This document shows, piece by piece, positions 32,241 to 32,815 of a stretch of 32,815 nucleotides of DNA. The translations under genes were made by a program, and so were the position numbers. The stretch is from the NCBI GenBank assembly GCA_010032125.1, contig RHAU01000002.1:1-32815 (forward strand), in the 5' to 3' direction. The notes below the pieces were generated by a model that was given only the letters and a program-made list of their open reading frames with translations, did not search any database and had not been told where the DNA came from. This DNA is from Actinomycetota bacterium. Its GTDB lineage: Bacteria; Actinomycetota; Actinomycetes; Nanopelagicales; Nanopelagicaceae. The number at the start of each line of letters is the position of its first letter. Positions within the stretch are counted from its first letter, which is position 1.

Positions 32241-32815
32241 GTGCCACATCACTCAGTTCCACAACGCATAGCCATCACTGGCGCGTCGGGATTGATAGGA
32301 AGCGCACTCGTTGGCCATCTCAAATCCGAGGGGCACACAGTTCAACGGCTCGTTCGTCGTAAGCCAGTTTCATCAGATGAAATATTTTGGGATCCCATCA
32401 AAGGCGAAGTTGATCTTGCTCCATTGGAGGGCGTTGACGCTCTGATTCATCTTGCTGGTGCAAATGTCGGCGATAAGCGCTGGACAAAAAAGTATCGTGC
32501 GGAGATTTTAAATTCGCGCCTACTTGGTACCACCACTATCGCTTCCGCTGTGAATACCGTGAAGCCTCAAGTTTTCATCTCATCAAGTGCGATCGGTTGG
32601 TATGGAGAAACTGGAAATCGCGCCGTGAATGAATCGGATCGCCCTGGTGATGACTTTCTTGCTGCTGTATGTCGGGAGTGGGAATCCGCAGCCGATGCAG
32701 TCACCGGTACGCGTGTGGTGAAGATTAGAACTGGACTTGTCTTAGATCCAACCGGTGGTGCGCTTGGAAAAATGTTGCCTCTCTTCAAATTTGGATTAGG
32801 CGGAAAATTAGGAAG
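32241..32815 (+). CDS. TIGR01777-family NAD(P)-dependent epimerase/SDR (3' end outside window)
   Basis: The visible 191 residues begin with a Rossmann glycine motif ITGASGLIGSAL (11-22) and contain HLAGANVGDKRW, SSSAIGWYGETG, and WESAADA followed by RTGLVLDPTGGALGKMLP. This matches the TIGR01777 (SDR39U1-like) epimerase family, whose substrate is not established. Start is GTG 32241, 6 bases after the sucB stop, so it is likely part of that transcript. TIGR01777 genes commonly follow sucB and precede lipB in actinobacteria; lipB would be expected just past the window edge. Confidence 0.88.
   Translation, partial: MPHHSVPQRIAITGASGLIGSALVGHLKSEGHTVQRLVRRKPVSSDEIFWDPIKGEVDLAPLEGVDALIHLAGANVGDKRWTKKYRAEILNSRLLGTTTIASAVNTVKPQVFISSSAIGWYGETGNRAVNESDRPGDDFLAAVCREWESAADAVTGTRVVKIRTGLVLDPTGGALGKMLPLFKFGLGGKLG

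Noticed and set aside
1..32815. Defence system, prophage, transposon, CRISPR array or biosynthetic cluster
   Set aside because: I found no integrase, transposase, phage structural gene, regularly spaced repeats, or scaffold biosynthesis enzymes; the content is almost entirely conserved actinobacterial housekeeping.

Overview
The window looks like a piece of a streamlined actinobacterial chromosome. The evidence is gene content and order: an actinobacterial bc1-aa3 supercomplex (diheme QcrC, QcrA, QcrB with CtaC/D/E and the small subunit CtaF), a ThrS + HIT pair, a PGPGW membrane protein, DUF3043, and a DEDD-exonuclease/GIY-YIG protein beside trpD. The trpD-ctaE-qcrCAB ... ctaFDC order matches that in Mycobacterium and relatives. 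Base composition is moderate, spacers are tiny, and most operon genes overlap as ATGA, TGATG or TAATG. This suggests a small-genome planktonic actinobacterium of the Nanopelagicales (acI) type. That placement is inference.

Layout: (1) 1-3043: tail of an unknown gene, then HIT hydrolase, thrS and a PGPGW membrane protein on the minus strand. (2) 3111-3397: tRNA-Gly(GCC), tRNA-Cys(GCA), tRNA-Val(GAC). (3) 3441-8248: a DUF3445/HODM-like haem protein, uppP, then a minus-strand operon of an alpha/beta hydrolase, a truncated CDF-like membrane protein and an M3 oligopeptidase. (4) 8306-11207: exonuclease/GIY-YIG protein, trpD and a degenerate receiver protein. (5) 11315-18648: the respiratory block ctaE-qcrC-qcrA-qcrB (plus) facing ctaC-ctaD-ctaF and an SRPBCC gene (minus). 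(6) 18706-21504: an Fe-S/NAD neighbourhood with a cysteine-desulfurase-like protein lacking its PLP residues, an A-type Fe-S carrier, a nadA broken by an internal deletion, and DUF3043. (7) 21501-26433: an aldo/keto reductase, then a cobalamin riboswitch driving a probable B12 import operon (frameshifted transcobalamin-like surface protein, EcfT, fused double ATPase, S component). (8) 26393-32815: gcvT, pepA, lpdA, sucB (two lipoyl domains) and the start of a TIGR01777 epimerase.

Most of this is core metabolism. I see no phage, CRISPR, transposon or secondary-metabolite cluster. The points most worth a second look are the PLP-less desulfurase paralogue, coordinated loss of Mg-site ligands in both CtaC and CtaD, the nadA deletion, and the B12 operon, whose start codon abuts a UUCG hairpin and whose first gene is frameshifted. 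The truncated CDF gene abutting the M3 peptidase is another. Six of the seven convergent gene pairs overlap at their 3' ends, so there is almost no intergenic space for terminators. No gene-free stretch exceeds about 300 bases; the longest without protein-coding sequence are the tRNA cluster and the riboswitch leader.
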